Positions 21,641-33,541 of a DNA stretch of 64,000 bases are shown piece by piece. A model generated the notes under the pieces. The model did no database searches. It was given only the letters and a program-made list of their open reading frames with translations, and had not been told where the DNA came from. The translations under genes were made by a program, and so were the position numbers. Every line of letters starts with the position of its first letter. Position 1 is the stretch's first letter. This stretch comes from Sorex araneus (lineage: Eukaryota > Chordata > Mammalia > Eulipotyphla > Soricidae): assembly GCF_027595985.1 (NCBI RefSeq), contig NC_073313.1:112979552-113043551 (forward strand), given 5' to 3'.

Positions 21641-24576
21641 CTATATTCCACAGATTAGTGCAATCTTTCTATGTCTGTCTCTCTCTTTCTGACTCATGTC
21701 ACTTAGCATGATACTTTCCATGTTAATCCACTTATATGTAAACTTCATGACCTCATTTTTTTCTAACAGCTGCATAGTATTCCATTGTATAGATGTACCA
21801 AAGTTTCTTCAACCAGTCATCTGTTCTAGGGCACTCGGGTCTTTTCCAGATTCTGGCTATTGTAAACAGTGCTGCTATGAACATGCAAGTGAAGATGTCA
21901 CTTTGACTATACTTTTTGGTTTTTCTGGGATATATTCCCAGCAGTGGTATTGCTGGGTCAAATGGGAGCTCAACCTCTAGTTTTTTGAGAATCGTCCATA
22001 CTGTTTTCCAAAAGGGCTGAACTAGCCGACATTCCCACCAGCAGTGTAGAAGGGTCCCTTTCTCCCCACATCCTCTCCAACAGCGGTTGCTTTTGTTCTT
22101 TTGGATGTGTGCCAGTCTCTGTGGTGTGAGGTGGTATCTCATGGTCGTTTTGATCTGCATCTCTCTGATGATTAGTGATGCAGAGCACTTTTTCATATGC
22201 CTTTTGGCCATTCGTATCTCTTCCTTGGAAAATTTTCTGTTCATTTCTTCGCCCCATTCTTTGATGGGGTTGGATGTTTTCTTCTTGTAGAGTTCAACCA
22301 GTGCTTTATATACCATTGATATCAACCCCTTATCTGATGGGTATTGTGTAAATATCCTTTCCCATTCTGTAGATAGTCTTTGTATTTTGGTCACTGCATC
22401 TTTTGCAGTGCAGAAGCTTTTTAGTTTAATGTAGTCCCATTTGTTGATCTCTGTTTTTACTAGATTACTTAGTTCCGTGTCACCTTTGAAGATACCTTTA
22501 TCTTCAATATCGTGGAGGGTTTTGCCGACCTTGTCTTCAATGTACCTTATGGTACCTGATGGCTATTGCTAATACTTCCAGTACTATATTAAAGAGAAGT
22601 GGTGAGAGTGGGCATCCTTGTCTTGTCCCTGATCTTAGAGGAAAGGCCTTTAGTTTTTCTCCATTGATGATAATGCTTGCCATAGGTTCATGGTAGATGG
22701 CTTTGACTATCTTGAGAAAAGTTCCTCCAAAACCCATTTTGGTGAGAGTTTTTATCATGAATGGGTGTTGGATCTTGTCAAATGCTTTCTCAGCATCTAT
22801 TGATATGATCATATGGTTTTTATCTTTAATTTTGTTGATATGATGTATTATATTGATTGATTTCTGAATGTTAAACCATCCTTGCATCCCCGGGATGAAT
22901 CCCACTTTGTCATGGTGTATGATCTTTTTGATGAGTTGTTGGATTCTATTTGCAAGTATTTTGTTGAGGATCTTTGCATCGGTGTTCATCAAGGATATTG
23001 GTCTATAGTTTTCTTTGTTAGTGGTGTCTTTGTTTGCTTTTGGTATTAAGGAGATATGTGCCTCGTAGAAACTGTTCGGAAGGGTTCCTGTCTTTTCAAT
23101 TTCCTGGAAAAGCTTGAGGAGAACTGGCAGCAAGTCTTCTCTAAATGTTTGGAAGAATTCGCCAGTGAATCTGTCTGGACCTGGGCTTTTGTTTTTGGGG
23201 AGACTTTTGATTACGGTTTCGATTTCCTTGATGTTTATGGGCCTATTCAGGTATTTCACGTCTTCTTGGTTCAGTCTTGGGAGATTGTAGGAGTCAAGAA
23301 ATACATCCATTTCTTTTAGGTTCTCTTGTTTCGTGGCATACAGACTTTCAAAGCAGTCTCTGATGATCCTTTGAATCTCCTTGGTTTCTTTTGTGATGTC
23401 CCCCTTTTCATTTCTGATTCGGTTTATTAGGGTTTTCTCTCTTTCTTTCTTTGTGAGTCTTGCTAGCGGTTTATCAATCTTATTTATTTTCTCAAAGAAC
23501 CAGCTCTTTGTTTCATTGATCTTTCAGATTGTTTTTTTGGGTTTCCATATCATTAATTTCTGCTCTAAGTTTTATTATTTCTTTCCTTAGATCTGGTTTG
23601 GGTTCCTTTTGCTGGTCTACTTCTAAGTTCTTGAGCTGAGAAGTCAAGCACTCTGTATAGGCCCTTTCTTCTTTTCTGAGGAAGGCTTGCAGAGCTATAA
23701 ATTTTCCCCTTAACACAGCTTTAGCTGCGTCCCATATGTTCTGGAAGCTTGTGTCTTCGTTCTCATTTGTTTCGAGGTATCTCTTGATTTCTTCCTTAAT
23801 TTCCTTCGTGACCCACTCGTTGTTTAATTTCCAAGTGTTTGATTTGGTTCTTCGCGTCTGTGCATGATTAACTTCGATCTTCAGTGCATCATGGTCTGAA
23901 AAGATAGTTGATACAATTTCTATCTTCCCGATATTATTAAGGTATAATTTGTGGCCCAGAACGTGGTCTATTTTGGAAAACGTTCCGTGTGCGCTGGAAA
24001 AAGAATGTGTATTCTTTCTTTTGGGGGTGTATAGCCCTATATAGGTCTATCAGCCCTGTCTCGTCCATTTCTTCCTTCAGAGCCATCGTTTCCTTGCTGA
24101 GTGTTGTTCTTGTCGATCTATCCAGAGGTGATAAGGCAGTGTTGAAGTCTCCAACTACTATCGTGGTGCTATTTATGTCCTTCTTAAATTCTGTTAGGAG
24201 TTCTTTTAAGTATTTAGCTGGTCGTTCATTAGGTGCGTATACATTTAGGAGTGTGATTTCTTCCTGTTGTACATATCCCTTGATGAATAGAAAATGCCCT
24301 TAGCTGTCCCTTCTGATCTTTTTCAGCCTGAAATCTATGCTATCGGATACTAGTATGGCCACCCCCGCTTTTTTTGAGGGAGCTGTTTGCTTGCAGGATT
24401 GTTTTCTTTCCTTTGATTTTGAGTCTGTATTTGTTCTGACTATTCAGATGTGTTTCTTGTAGGCAGCAGAAAGTTGGGTTTAGTTTTCGAATCCATTTTG
24501 CCACTCTGTGCCTCTTGATTGGTGCATTTAGACCGTTAACATTAAGGGAGATTATTATCATGGGATTTTGTGTCAT
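21641..24576 (-). pseudogene. L1 ORF2 with frameshifts and an internal deletion
   Basis: The MTQN-type start is at 24,576. An extra T in the poly-T near 24,368 shifts the frame after LKKSG. RT sequence is open at 23,310-22,537 and the C-terminus at 22,394-21,753. Between them the reading passes from the [10 protein letters not shown] motif straight to the YIEDKVGKT motif, removing the RT palm end and thumb. The codon after the Cys motif is CGG (22,026-22,028). It is non-functional. Confidence 0.88.
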
Positions 24577-24618
24577 TTTTCTGTAGGGTTTGTTGTTCTT
24601 GTAGGTTTTTTCCTTGTC

Positions 24619-25571
24619 TTATAGTAGCCCTCTGAGTCCTTCTTTTAAATTTGGTCTTGAGTCTATGAAGTTCCTGAGCTGTTGCTTGTCCATGAAATAG
24701 TGTATGGTTCCTTCAAGTTTAATGAGAGTTTAGCTGAGTAGAGTATTCTTGGTGAGGCATTCATTTCATGAAGTTTTTTCACTATATCCCACCATTGTCT
24801 TCGGGCTTGGAGGGTTTCTTCTGATAGGTCTGCTGTGAATCTAAGGGGTGTGCCTTTGTATATGATCTCCGTCTTTGATCTTGCTGCTTGCAGTATTGTG
24901 TCTCTATCCATGGCATCCATCATTCTGACTATGATATGCCTTGGGGATTTTCTATTTGGGTCCCTTTTAGCTGGCACCCTTCGGACTCCTTGTATCTGGA
25001 TGTCCGCATTCTCTAGCTCTGGGAATTTTTTAGCAATGATGTCTTTAATGGTGTTTTTTTCATTGGGATTGGTTCCGTGTGGTTCCGGCACTCCCATGAT
25101 TCTTATGTTGTTTCTCCTGTGGTCGTCCCCTAGAAATCTAATTCGTTCTAGAGCCATTTTGAGGTCTTTTGCCATTATTTGTTGTTGCCTATATGCTTTG
25201 TGCAGCTCATCTTCAAGCTCACTGATTCTGTCTTCGGCTGTAGTCATTCTACAATTGAGGGCTCCTACGGAGTTTTTCATTTCATCTACTGATTCTTTTA
25301 GTTGTGTGACTTCTGTTCGTAGTTTTGAGATTTCTGCTCTCATTTCTTCCTGGATTATCTTGGTGGAGAGTTCCAATGCTGCATCCATATCCTCCCTTAA
25401 TTTATTGGAAGTTCGTTCCATAGTTTCTTTGAGTTCATGAACCATCCTCACATTTTCCTCTCTGAATTTTTTATCCGAGAGGAGGTTGTATTTCTGGGGA
25501 ACCACTGCTGAGGTTAATGAGATATTTTCTTGGATCTCTCCTGGTGGTGGGGATTTTCGCTGTTTCTTCAT
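24619..25571 (-). pseudogene. L1 ORF1, frameshifted near its C-terminus
   Basis: The frame starts MKKQRKSPP at 25,571. An upstream in-phase ATG at 25,622 adds 17 residues that are 5'UTR in the plus-strand copy. Coiled coil, RRM and most of the C-terminal domain match the intact ORF1. A one-base loss near 24,720, in the LSLKLEG region, changes the last 30 or so residues and ends the frame at 24,663. The family stop would be at 24,619-24,621. The coil has one EMRA unit, not two. Confidence 0.88.
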
Positions 25572-26055
25572 GTTGTTATGGGTTTTACTATCCGGTGGTC
25601 TCCTTAGCTTGGGAGGGGTCACAACTGAGGATGTGGAGCTATGTTCTTTTTACAAAGGACTTTTCTGTGCAAGGTGATGTGTTCACTGACAGTTTTTGTG
25701 AAATTAGGGTAGGGTAGGTTAGTTGACTATTAACATATAGTGACTTAGATGACGGGGGAATTCTTCAGAGTAGTGGGTTTTATCAGTTATGGCCAAAAGA
25801 TAATGCATGGAAAGGTAAAGAAATAACTGCGGAAATAACTGCGGCCGCGTTAGCGGCCTGTGCTCCGAAATTTGGCCACGCCCACTTTTGAGGCCATGCC
25901 CCTACGGTGAGGACACGCCCCTAACCTGCAGAGTTGGGGGAGGTCAGGAACTGATGGCAGCGGCGGCCCAAAGGTGCCAGGCGGGGGTGGGGGCGGTGGG
26001 GCAAGCCCCAAACTGCAGGCAGGGCGTGGGGAGGGGGCTTCTCCGCGCTGGGCAG
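25572..26055 (-). promoter_or_regulatory. L1 5'UTR of the minus-strand element
   Basis: The 5' 250 bp are GC-rich. Three ggccacgccc-like boxes lie at about 25,873-25,912 on the plus strand, next to the gccgctaacgcggccgc motif shared with the 5'UTR of the full-length plus-strand L1. The extreme 5' ends of the two elements differ. Confidence 0.7.
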
Positions 26056-26072
26056 AATCACTGTCTAAATTT
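26056..26072. repeat. Right TSD of minus-strand L1
   Basis: This is an exact copy of 21,172-21,188. Confidence 0.9.
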
Positions 26073-26149
26073 AAAAAATATTTTTAAATAAAAATATAAA
26101 CAAGGAAACAAAGGAAACTTTTAATTTTCTTCAATTTTTGAGAAACCGT

Positions 26150-26490
26150 GATTTACAATACTGTAATGACAATGCTTTTTTGAGATTTCCAGACTTTAAT
26201 ATATGTGACAAAGATCTAATAATCAAAACTTTATGTCACTGGAACAAAGAGAGACTAAAATATCAATGGAATGTAATCGACAGAACAGAAAGCATCCCTA
26301 AATCATACATACTGTTAACTTATGACAAAGGGGTTATATGTATGAAATGTTGCAATGAGAGTATCTTCAACAAACATTGCTGGGAAAACTGATTAGTCCA
26401 CAAAAAAGAAAAATAAGTTTCTACCTCTATCTAATATCATACACAAAAGTCCATTCAAAGTGGATTGAATACCTCAATATATTTTCTTCT
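26150..26490 (+). mobile_element. Ancient L1 ORF2 fragment
   Basis: The translation at 26,138-26,392 contains KTLCHWNKERLKYQWN, YDKGVICMKCCNESIFNKHC and, in another frame, TKVHSKWIEYLNI. These match the ORF2 region after the RT domain but are much more diverged than the other L1s. Confidence 0.75.
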
Positions 26491-26667
26491 CTCATTTGTT
26501 CATTTTTGTGTGAATATGAATGTTCTTTTGTTTATTTATATGGAAGAGTTCCATTCAGATCTTGTATCAAAGATAAAGTAGTGACATACTTCAACCTCTC
26601 TGTGGAAAACACTTTCTTTTTCTTCATACCTGAAAGAAAGTTTTGTGGAAAAAATCTCATTTCCGGT

Positions 26668-26850
26668 TTTGATTTTTGGTCCATACCTAGTGGCTCTGAG
26701 CCAGGAGTATTTAAAGGAGTATGTTCTAAATACTCCTATCTCTGCACTCAGGGATCACTCCTGGCAGGGTAGGGGGACCATATATTGTGCTGGAATAAAA
26801 CTCTGGTCAGCAAATGCTTTACCCTCTGCACTCTCTCCAGCCTGGGAATA
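26668..26850 (-). repeat. SOR-type SINE
   Basis: On the minus strand the head (tctccagcctggg complement) and body (actcctggcagggta complement) are recognisable. An internal expansion sits near 26,710-26,740. Confidence 0.7.
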
Positions 26851-26866
26851 GGTGAATAGAGTATTT

Positions 26867-27641
26867 AGAAATTGAGCTCCCATTTGACCCTGCAATACCA
26901 CTCCTGGGAATATATCCCAAAGAGGCAAAAAATGTATAGTAGAAATGATATCTGCACTCGTATGTTTATTGCAGCACTGTTTACGATAGCCAAAATCTGG
27001 AAAGAACTGGAGTGCCCAAAAACAGAAAAATGGTTAAAGAAACTTCGGTACACCTACACAATGGAATACTATGCAGCTGATGAAGACATGAAATTTGCAT
27101 ATAAGTGGATCAACATGGAAAGTATCATGTTGAGTGAAATGAGTCAGAAAGAAAGAGACAGACATAGAAAGATCGCACTCATCCCTGGATTATAAAGTTG
27201 CAGAATAGGAGACTAACACCCAAGAGTAGTAGAGATAAGAACCAGGAGGTCTGCCACAAAGCTTGGAAACTGACCTCACATGCTGGGGTAAAAGGCAGCT
27301 GAGACAGAGAAGGGAACACCAAGTAGAGAATGCTGGGAGGACCCACTCGGGTTGAAAGCTGCGTGCCGAAAGTAGACTATAGACCTAATATGATTGCCAC
27401 TCAATACCTCTATTGCAAACTACAGCATCCAACATGAGAGAGAACAAAAGGGAATGCCCTGCCGCAGAGGCAGGTGAGGTGGTGGGTGTTGGGGTGAGGG
27501 TGGTGGGAGGGATACTGGGAACACTGGTGGAGGAGAAGGAGGAGAATGGGCACTGGTGGAGGGATGTAAACAAACTGCAAGCATGAAAGTTCATAAGTTT
27601 GTAACTGTACCTCATGGTGATTCACTAATAATTTTTTTTAA
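26867..27641 (+). mobile_element. 5'-truncated L1 3' end with TSD
   Basis: The last part of ORF2 (FDPAIPLLG-type onward, to 27,195) and the full 3'UTR are present. A 12-bp TSD, aatagagtattt, flanks it at 26,855-26,866 and 27,642-27,653. It landed next to the preceding SINE. Confidence 0.88.
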
Positions 27642-27653
27642 AATAGAGTATTT

Positions 27654-27974
27654 TTAATGGATTTTTTGTGTGTTTTTATCATGTCATTCCACTATCTTCT
27701 GGCTTATAGAGGTTCTACTGGTAAGTCTAAAGATAATCTCATGAAAAAAATAATGTGCTACTTTTCCCCCTACTGCTTTTTATTATTCTTTCTCTGCTGT
27801 TTATTACAACGTGAATTCTTGCAGGTTTCCCTGAGATTAGTGAAACCAAATATTCTGCCCCTTTCTCTGTATCTCTATCTCTATATCTTTCCAATCTGGA
27901 TACCCATTCTCTTTATGTTGCCTTTCAATGAAGAGTAGATTAGCTTTCATTGGATTTATTGCTCATATATTATT
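27654..27974 (-). mobile_element. Possible ancient L1 ORF1 fragment
   Basis: The motif cattccactatcttctggct followed by ggttctactggtaagtct resembles the minus-strand ORF1 C-terminal domain region (compare 24,781-24,835). It is very diverged, and the extent is uncertain. Confidence 0.4.
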
Positions 27975-28125
27975 CTTTTCTGTGAGGGCGCACACCCAGC
28001 TTGTGCTCAGGGCTTACTCCTAATTCTATACAAAGGGGACCATATGCAATTCCCAGGAGCAAACCCGGGTCAGCTCTGCATAAGGCAAGTTCCCTACCAC
28101 TGTACTGTCTATCCAGCCCTGTTCA
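27975..28125 (-). repeat. SOR-type SINE
   Basis: The features cacacccagcttgtgctcag, gaccatatgcaattccca and ctatccagccctg are the reverse complement of body to head. Confidence 0.75.
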
Positions 28126-29829
28126 CATATTACTTCCTTCTTTCCTACCTGAGTTTATTATAGATTTCTATGATCAATTTACTCTCATTCTTTCATTTAG
28201 TTATTCTCTGTACCCAGGTTTCCAAAGTAGTGCCAATCTTGTTTAATTGAGTTTCTTATATTAAATCTTAGTTAGTTTATTATTTATAACTTTAATTTCT
28301 ATTGTATGTTCAGTAATTTTAGTCCATGACTTGCTGAAATTTTTCTGAGTTTTCTTGTATTTGATTTCTGGAAAGATGTTTTCTTCCACATGGTGCTTTG
28401 TTGTTTTATAGCATGTTTTCAATATGCTTATTTGGCTTTTTAAACACATTTTAACTAACCTGTAAATTTTGTTTAAAATACGGCTCCACTATTAAAAAAT
28501 TACATTTCTTATATTTTAATCTTCCATCAGATGGTGCTGTGACATTTCTTTATTTTATCTTGTTTTAGTTACTTTATGCAGTAGGATGGTGGAGTAACTG
28601 CTACTATGCTGTTAATATTAGTGAGGGCTCTGGAGGCGGTCAGCAATTTCTGTTGAGGTACAAGGCCTAGCTTGCATGCAACCCCTATTTAGGGACTCCA
28701 GACCTGGGACTTGAAACAAAAACTGGCTGATGTTGCCAGTTTAGATACCAAGAGTCAAGATGCAATTTAGAGAGCCTTCTCTGTTTTTGTTGATTGAGTA
28801 CAGTCTTAAAAACTCCTCTGGGCTTTATCTGGAACAAATATGAGTCTTCACAGCACATATGTTCTTCATTCTACAGGGCCTAGTTTGGGCTAGTAGTTCT
28901 GCATCAGCCTCTTGTAATCATATCCTTTGTGTTTATTTCTCCACCATATTCTGCCATGAATTTATTTGGATGTCTGCAATATCATTTCACTGCAGTCTGT
29001 GTCAGTATTTTGAGGTGCACAACACCAGTCTCATAGGTGTACTGTGAGATTCACACTGGTGATGTTCTCTTCCTGAATAACAATTTATTATTCCTCTGGC
29101 TCAGTGCTTGCCAGGAAACTCAATTCAGGTGATTGGAAATACTTGTTTGGTATTTGGAATCTTTACTGAAGATCACCTGCTCACTACAGTGTTCTGTATT
29201 AAGCATAAGATGTGCAGGAATTTCTTTTATCGTATTATGTGACCTCACTGGAGCCTTGGTTCTAAATACACAACACATACAGTTTTCATACCACATGACA
29301 ATGAATGCTCTGAGAAGCTTTAGAATATAATAATTTCTTCTCATCATGCATATCAGTATCATTGTGAATGTCTCCAATATTTTACTTTTCAGGATTGAGG
29401 GATGCTTGTAAGACTGAATCTTGTCTCCTTGTTTGAAGCATAAGATGGGGACTGGTATATCTATAAGCCTGGGGGCCATGCCAAATGTTTCTTTCCTGTA
29501 TTTCTCTGCGAACATAGAAGTTAATTTGAGTGTTGTTACAGGGAAAGTCTTTGCACTGTTGATGGTCATATTATCACAGATACTCATGCATGCAATATTC
29601 TGACACCAGATTCATAACCAAAGTGTCAGTTCTCTCCACCAATGAATCATGAAACACTCCCATTCACTCCCACACTTCCTTCTTGGTAGACTCAGTTCCT
29701 TAGGTCAATTCTCAGGTTCCATTATTCTTGGCCATTTTTATTGCCTTCTTATTTACCTATATATAGGATATATGTATATATACATATATACATATGACCT
29801 AAACATATAGGTCACCTGCAACTTTATGT
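28126..29829. other. No recognised gene; one 155-codon minus frame
   Basis: The only longer frame is 29,587-29,120 minus (155 residues, starting MSICDNMTINSAK). I see no domain, signal peptide or splice context that would make it a gene, and reading past its end meets several stops. It could be a worn processed pseudogene of an unidentified gene. The rest is AT-rich, with an AT-alternating stretch at about 29,757-29,815. Confidence 0.4.
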
Positions 29830-30139
29830 ATCAGAAGAGATATAATTCTGTATCTGTCTCTCTCCTTCTGACAGACTTCTCTCAGCACAATACACTCTAG
29901 TTTCATCTATGTAGTGGCAAATTGCATGATTTCATCTTTTTTAAAAAGCTAAATAATATTTTTCTCTGTGTATAAATTCTTTAAATTAATTAAAGAGCCA
30001 TGATTTGAAAAGTTATTGATAGTTGATTTTTAGACATATAACTTTCTAGTACCAATACTACCACCAGTGTTAACTTCTCTCCACCAGCTTTCCCAAGTTC
30101 CTTTCAGCTGCTCCATCCTGCCACCTTGACAGGCTCATT
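29830..30139 (-). mobile_element. Older L1 3' end, first part
   Basis: The sequence follows the minus-strand L1 3'UTR and ORF2-end pattern of the older type also seen near 56.3-57.3 kb, for example agttgatttttagacatata and ccaccttgacaggctcatta. It is interrupted at 30,140 by the composite element and resumes at 30,703. Confidence 0.6.
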
Positions 30140-30702
30140 ATTTTTTATTGAATCACTGTGCGATACAATTACAAAGTTTTCCTGTTTGAGCTTCAGCCAT
30201 ACAATGATCAAACACCCATCCCTCCACCAGTGCACATTTTCTACCACCAATGTCCCCAGTATTCCACGCCCCCCTCATCCCAGTCCTCACCCTGCCTCTA
30301 TGGCAGAAAATTTCGTCAATATACTCTCTCTACTGTTGGACATTATAGTTTGCTTGAATTTTCCCTCTTTCATCCAAGCCTGCCTGTCAGGGGCAGACAC
30401 TAGAAAATTTATTTTCTATTGCTCACTTTGAAAATGATGAGATGTCATACAGCCCCCAAGTGGCAGTGCATTTTTGGAATTCTAAGATTGTAAATGTTGG
30501 GGTCCAGAGACATCTCTGTAGGGCAATAATTCATTTTGGGATTCAATTGGGAATCCCTGTACCAAGGCTATTGGTGTGCTGAGATGGCATCTGGAGGCAG
30601 ATTGTGGATGTGAAGCCAGGATCAAGAGTGGACGGAGAGCAGGGGAGAGACAGCCTGACTCCTTTGTCAACACAGTGTGGCCTGGAGTCTTAGTCCTGGA
30701 AC
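30140..30702 (-). mobile_element. Composite non-autonomous element, copy E (oldest-looking)
   Basis: Minus-strand reading gives a body with the core motifs tctctggacc, agaattccaaaaatgcact and gcaatagaaaataaattttc. It then passes into an L1-like 3'UTR (ggtggtaga complement, cactggtggagggatgggtg complement). The flanks gacaggctcattat and gacaaacacattat agree at 11 of 14 positions and lie in an older L1. It is the only minus-strand copy of the family described at 42,911 and 46,315. Confidence 0.65.
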
Positions 30703-31289
30703 CCGCATACCTGGGACAAACACATTATAAAGTTCCATTGTTGTTTGAATCTCATGTTTTCAGTGTTGTTGAGAAAGTGGTTTGGATATATAACTATACC
30801 ACTCTCTCCCGGATTACAATATACCCTGGACCACTGAACTCTGCTCACCTTTGTCATTTTCTTTTTCCCTTTGTCTTCTTCCTTCATTGTCCATCTTCTC
30901 CCTGTATTCTGGAGTCACATGTGATCTAGGCACTTCCCCCTTTACTCATTGTATTCCCTTGTCGAGTTACTGCATATATCAGATAAGTGAGGTCATATTG
31001 TGTTTGTCATTTTTCTTTTGACTTCACACAACATTGTATCTTCCAGTTCCATCCAGGATGCATTGAATCCCATGATTTCATAGTTCCTTGCAACTGCATA
31101 GTATTCTGTTGTATACAGACAAATTCTTAAGCCACTTATCTACTCTTAAAAACTTAGCTTGTTTCCAGAACCTGACTTTTGTGAATAGTGCTGCAATAAA
31201 CATAGAAAGACAATTGTCTGTTTGAAATAGAATTTTGGAGTCCTTTGAGCAGATGTCAAAAATAGTATTGTTGTATTGGTTGGGAACTC
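30703..31289 (-). mobile_element. Older L1 3' end, second part
   Basis: The L1 interrupted at 30,140 continues here, with the motifs gcaactgcatagtattctg and gtgaatagtgctgcaataaa. A SINE at 31,290 interrupts it again. Confidence 0.7.
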
Positions 31290-31490
31290 AGAATTTAGGG
31301 GAGGGCATAGAGCCATGTTTGGCTATGTTCAGAGTACACTCCTGGTAGTGCTTGAATGACCATATGCAGTGCTGGGGTTGGAACCAGGGCCAAATTCTTT
31401 TGTGATACACAAACCAGGGCCAACCAGGGCCAAAAAAAGGGGCCAAAGGTAAGCAAGTGCCCTTATCCCTACACTATCTTCTGAGTTGCA
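31290..31490 (-). repeat. SOR-type SINE with local expansion
   Basis: The body and head are recognisable in reverse (actcctggtagtgct and ccatatgcagtgctggggtt). At 31,382-31,445 the motif accagggccaa occurs three times plus a partial, a local tandem expansion. Confidence 0.65.
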
Positions 31491-31712
31491 ACTCTCATTT
31501 TTTTAGTTCTTAATTTCTTTGAGAAGCTTTCATACTGTTGAAGCAGTCTACATTCCCACCCCCAGTGAGTGATGGTTCCTTTTACACCACATCCTTGCCA
31601 GTCCTGGTTGTTTCAATCTTTTTGATGTGTTCCATCCTCAAAGTTATGAAGTGTAATTTTATTACTTGTTTGATTTGCATTTCGCTGATTATTAGTGATA
31701 GAGTCTTTTTTG
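31491..31712 (-). mobile_element. Older L1 ORF2 C-terminal region
   Basis: The sequence with ctacattcccacccccagtg, cacatccttgcc and gatttgcatttcgctgatta is the reverse complement of the ORF2 end near the Cys motif. Confidence 0.75.
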
Positions 31713-32937
31713 AGTTGCCATTAAATACACAGTTGCAAAGCTGTTCATGTTGGGGCTTCAGTCATACAGTGATTCAACACCCATCCCTCTGTCAGTTCCC
31801 ATTTCCCACCCCCATCATCCCCAGTTTCTCTCCCTCCACACTGCCTCCACCACCCTGCCTCTATGGCTCTGTGGCAGGCACTTCCATTCTCTCTCTCTAA
31901 CTCTCTTTCTCTACCTCTCTCTTTCCTTTTTGGCATCATGGTTTTTCAATGCAGGATACTGAGAGTACTGAGAGGTTATTGTGTTTGTTCCTTTACTTAC
32001 TTTCAGCACACAGTTCTCATCCAGCGTGATCATTTCCAACTATCTTTGTCATAATGGTCCCTTCTCTATCCCAACTGTCTTCTGCCCCAATACTTGAAGA
32101 AGTATTTCAACTATGGACTAATCCTCCTTGCCATTATTCTATTATTTATACTGTCCTTGGGTATTAGTCTCATATAATATTTTTCATATTCCACAAATGA
32201 GTGCAATCATTATATGTCTGTCCTCCTTCTGACTCATTTCACTCAGCATGATACTCTCAATTCCATGCATTTATAAGTGAATCTTATTACTTCATTTTTT
32301 CCTAACTGCTGCATAGTATTCCGTTGTGTAGATTTACCATGGTTTCATTAACCAGTCATCTCTTCTTGAGCGCATGGGTTTCCAGATTCTGGCAATTGTG
32401 AAGAGTGCTACAACAAATATATAAGGCACTGGAATTTCTGCAGTGTTTTTGATCTGCCGAGGTATATTCCCAAAAGTGATGTTACAGGGTCATATAGAAG
32501 AAAAATTTCTAGCTTTTTGACAGATGAGGTTTGAGTACATTCTTTTGTAGCTTTCCAGTTTTCCTAGTATCACTTGCTGAAGAGGCTTTCTTGCTCCACT
32601 TCATATTTTTTGCTCCTTTATCAAAGATTAGGTGACCATTATTATTTATTAATTATTAATGCTTTGTAGTATACTACAAAGTTGGGGAAAGTGATGCCTT
32701 CCATCTTTCCTCCCTCCAAGGATTGCTCTAGCTATTCCTAGGGAGCTGTTGTTTCATATGAATTTCAGGAGTGTTTGAAAATGTTATGGATATCCTTATA
32801 TGGACTGAATTGAATCTGTACAATGGTTTGAGTATTATTGACATACTGACAATTTAAACCTCCCAATCCATGAGCAGGGAATATATTTCTATTTTCTCCT
32901 TTCCGCTTTTATTTCTTTTTTATTTGTTCTTTTTTAA
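31713..32937 (-). mobile_element. L1 3'UTR and ORF2 pieces, first part
   Basis: A shrew-type L1 3'UTR (31,740-32,240) leads into the ORF2 C-terminus (32,240-32,520). It then jumps to the ORF2 region after the RT (32,530 on), which implies an internal deletion. It is interrupted by another L1 at 32,950. Confidence 0.75.
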
Positions 32938-32949
32938 AGCTTTGTCTTT

Positions 32950-33529
32950 TTTTTTAAATTTCATTGAATCACCGTGAGATAGTTACAAGCTTTCATCTTT
33001 GAGTTACAATCACACAATGATCAAACACCCATCCCTCCACTAGTGCACATTCCCAATTACCGATATCCCAGGTATACCTCTTCTTTCCCACACTTCCCCT
33101 GCCTCCATGGCAGTCAATATTCCCCGTATTCTTTCTCTACTTTTGGGCATTATAGCTAGCAACACAGACACTGAGAGGTCTTCATGTTTGGTCCATTATC
33201 TACTTTCAGCACACATCTCCCATCCCGACTGATTCGTCCAGGCATTGCTTTCTTAGTGATCCCTTCTCTATTCCATCTGCCTTCTCCTCTCCGCTCATGA
33301 AGCAATCTTCCAGCTATGGGGAAATATTCCTGATCCTTGTATCTACTGTCCTTGGGTGTTTGCCTCATATTATGTTATTCTATAATCCACATATGAGTGC
33401 AGTCTTTCTGTGTCTGTCCCTCTCTTTCTGACTCATTTTACTTAGCATGATACTCTCCATGTCTATACATTTATAAGAAAATTTCATGACTTCGTCTCTC
33501 TTAACAGCTGCATAGTATTACATTATAAT
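32950..33529 (-). mobile_element. 5'-truncated L1 3' end with TSD
   Basis: This 580-bp 3'UTR plus a little ORF2 end is flanked by the 12-bp TSD agctttgtcttt (32,938-32,949 and 33,530-33,541), inside an older minus-strand L1. Confidence 0.85.
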
Positions 33530-33541
33530 AGCTTTGTCTTT

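Larger units (their letters stand above)
21189..26055 (-). mobile_element. L1 with complete ends and an internal ORF2 deletion
   Basis: This 4.87-kb insertion is flanked by a perfect 17-bp TSD. From its 5' end at 26,055 it holds a GC-rich 5'UTR (26,055-25,572), ORF1 (from 25,571), ORF2 (from 24,576) and a 3'UTR ending at 21,189 with almost no A-tail. About 0.88 kb of ORF2 is missing at about 22,553. Its 3'UTR belongs to the same young subfamily as 2,816-3,258. Confidence 0.93.

Noticed and set aside
24835..25440. 201-codon plus-strand frame
   Set aside because: It is the antisense of L1 ORF1 (25,571-24,619 minus); long antisense frames arise from its codon composition.
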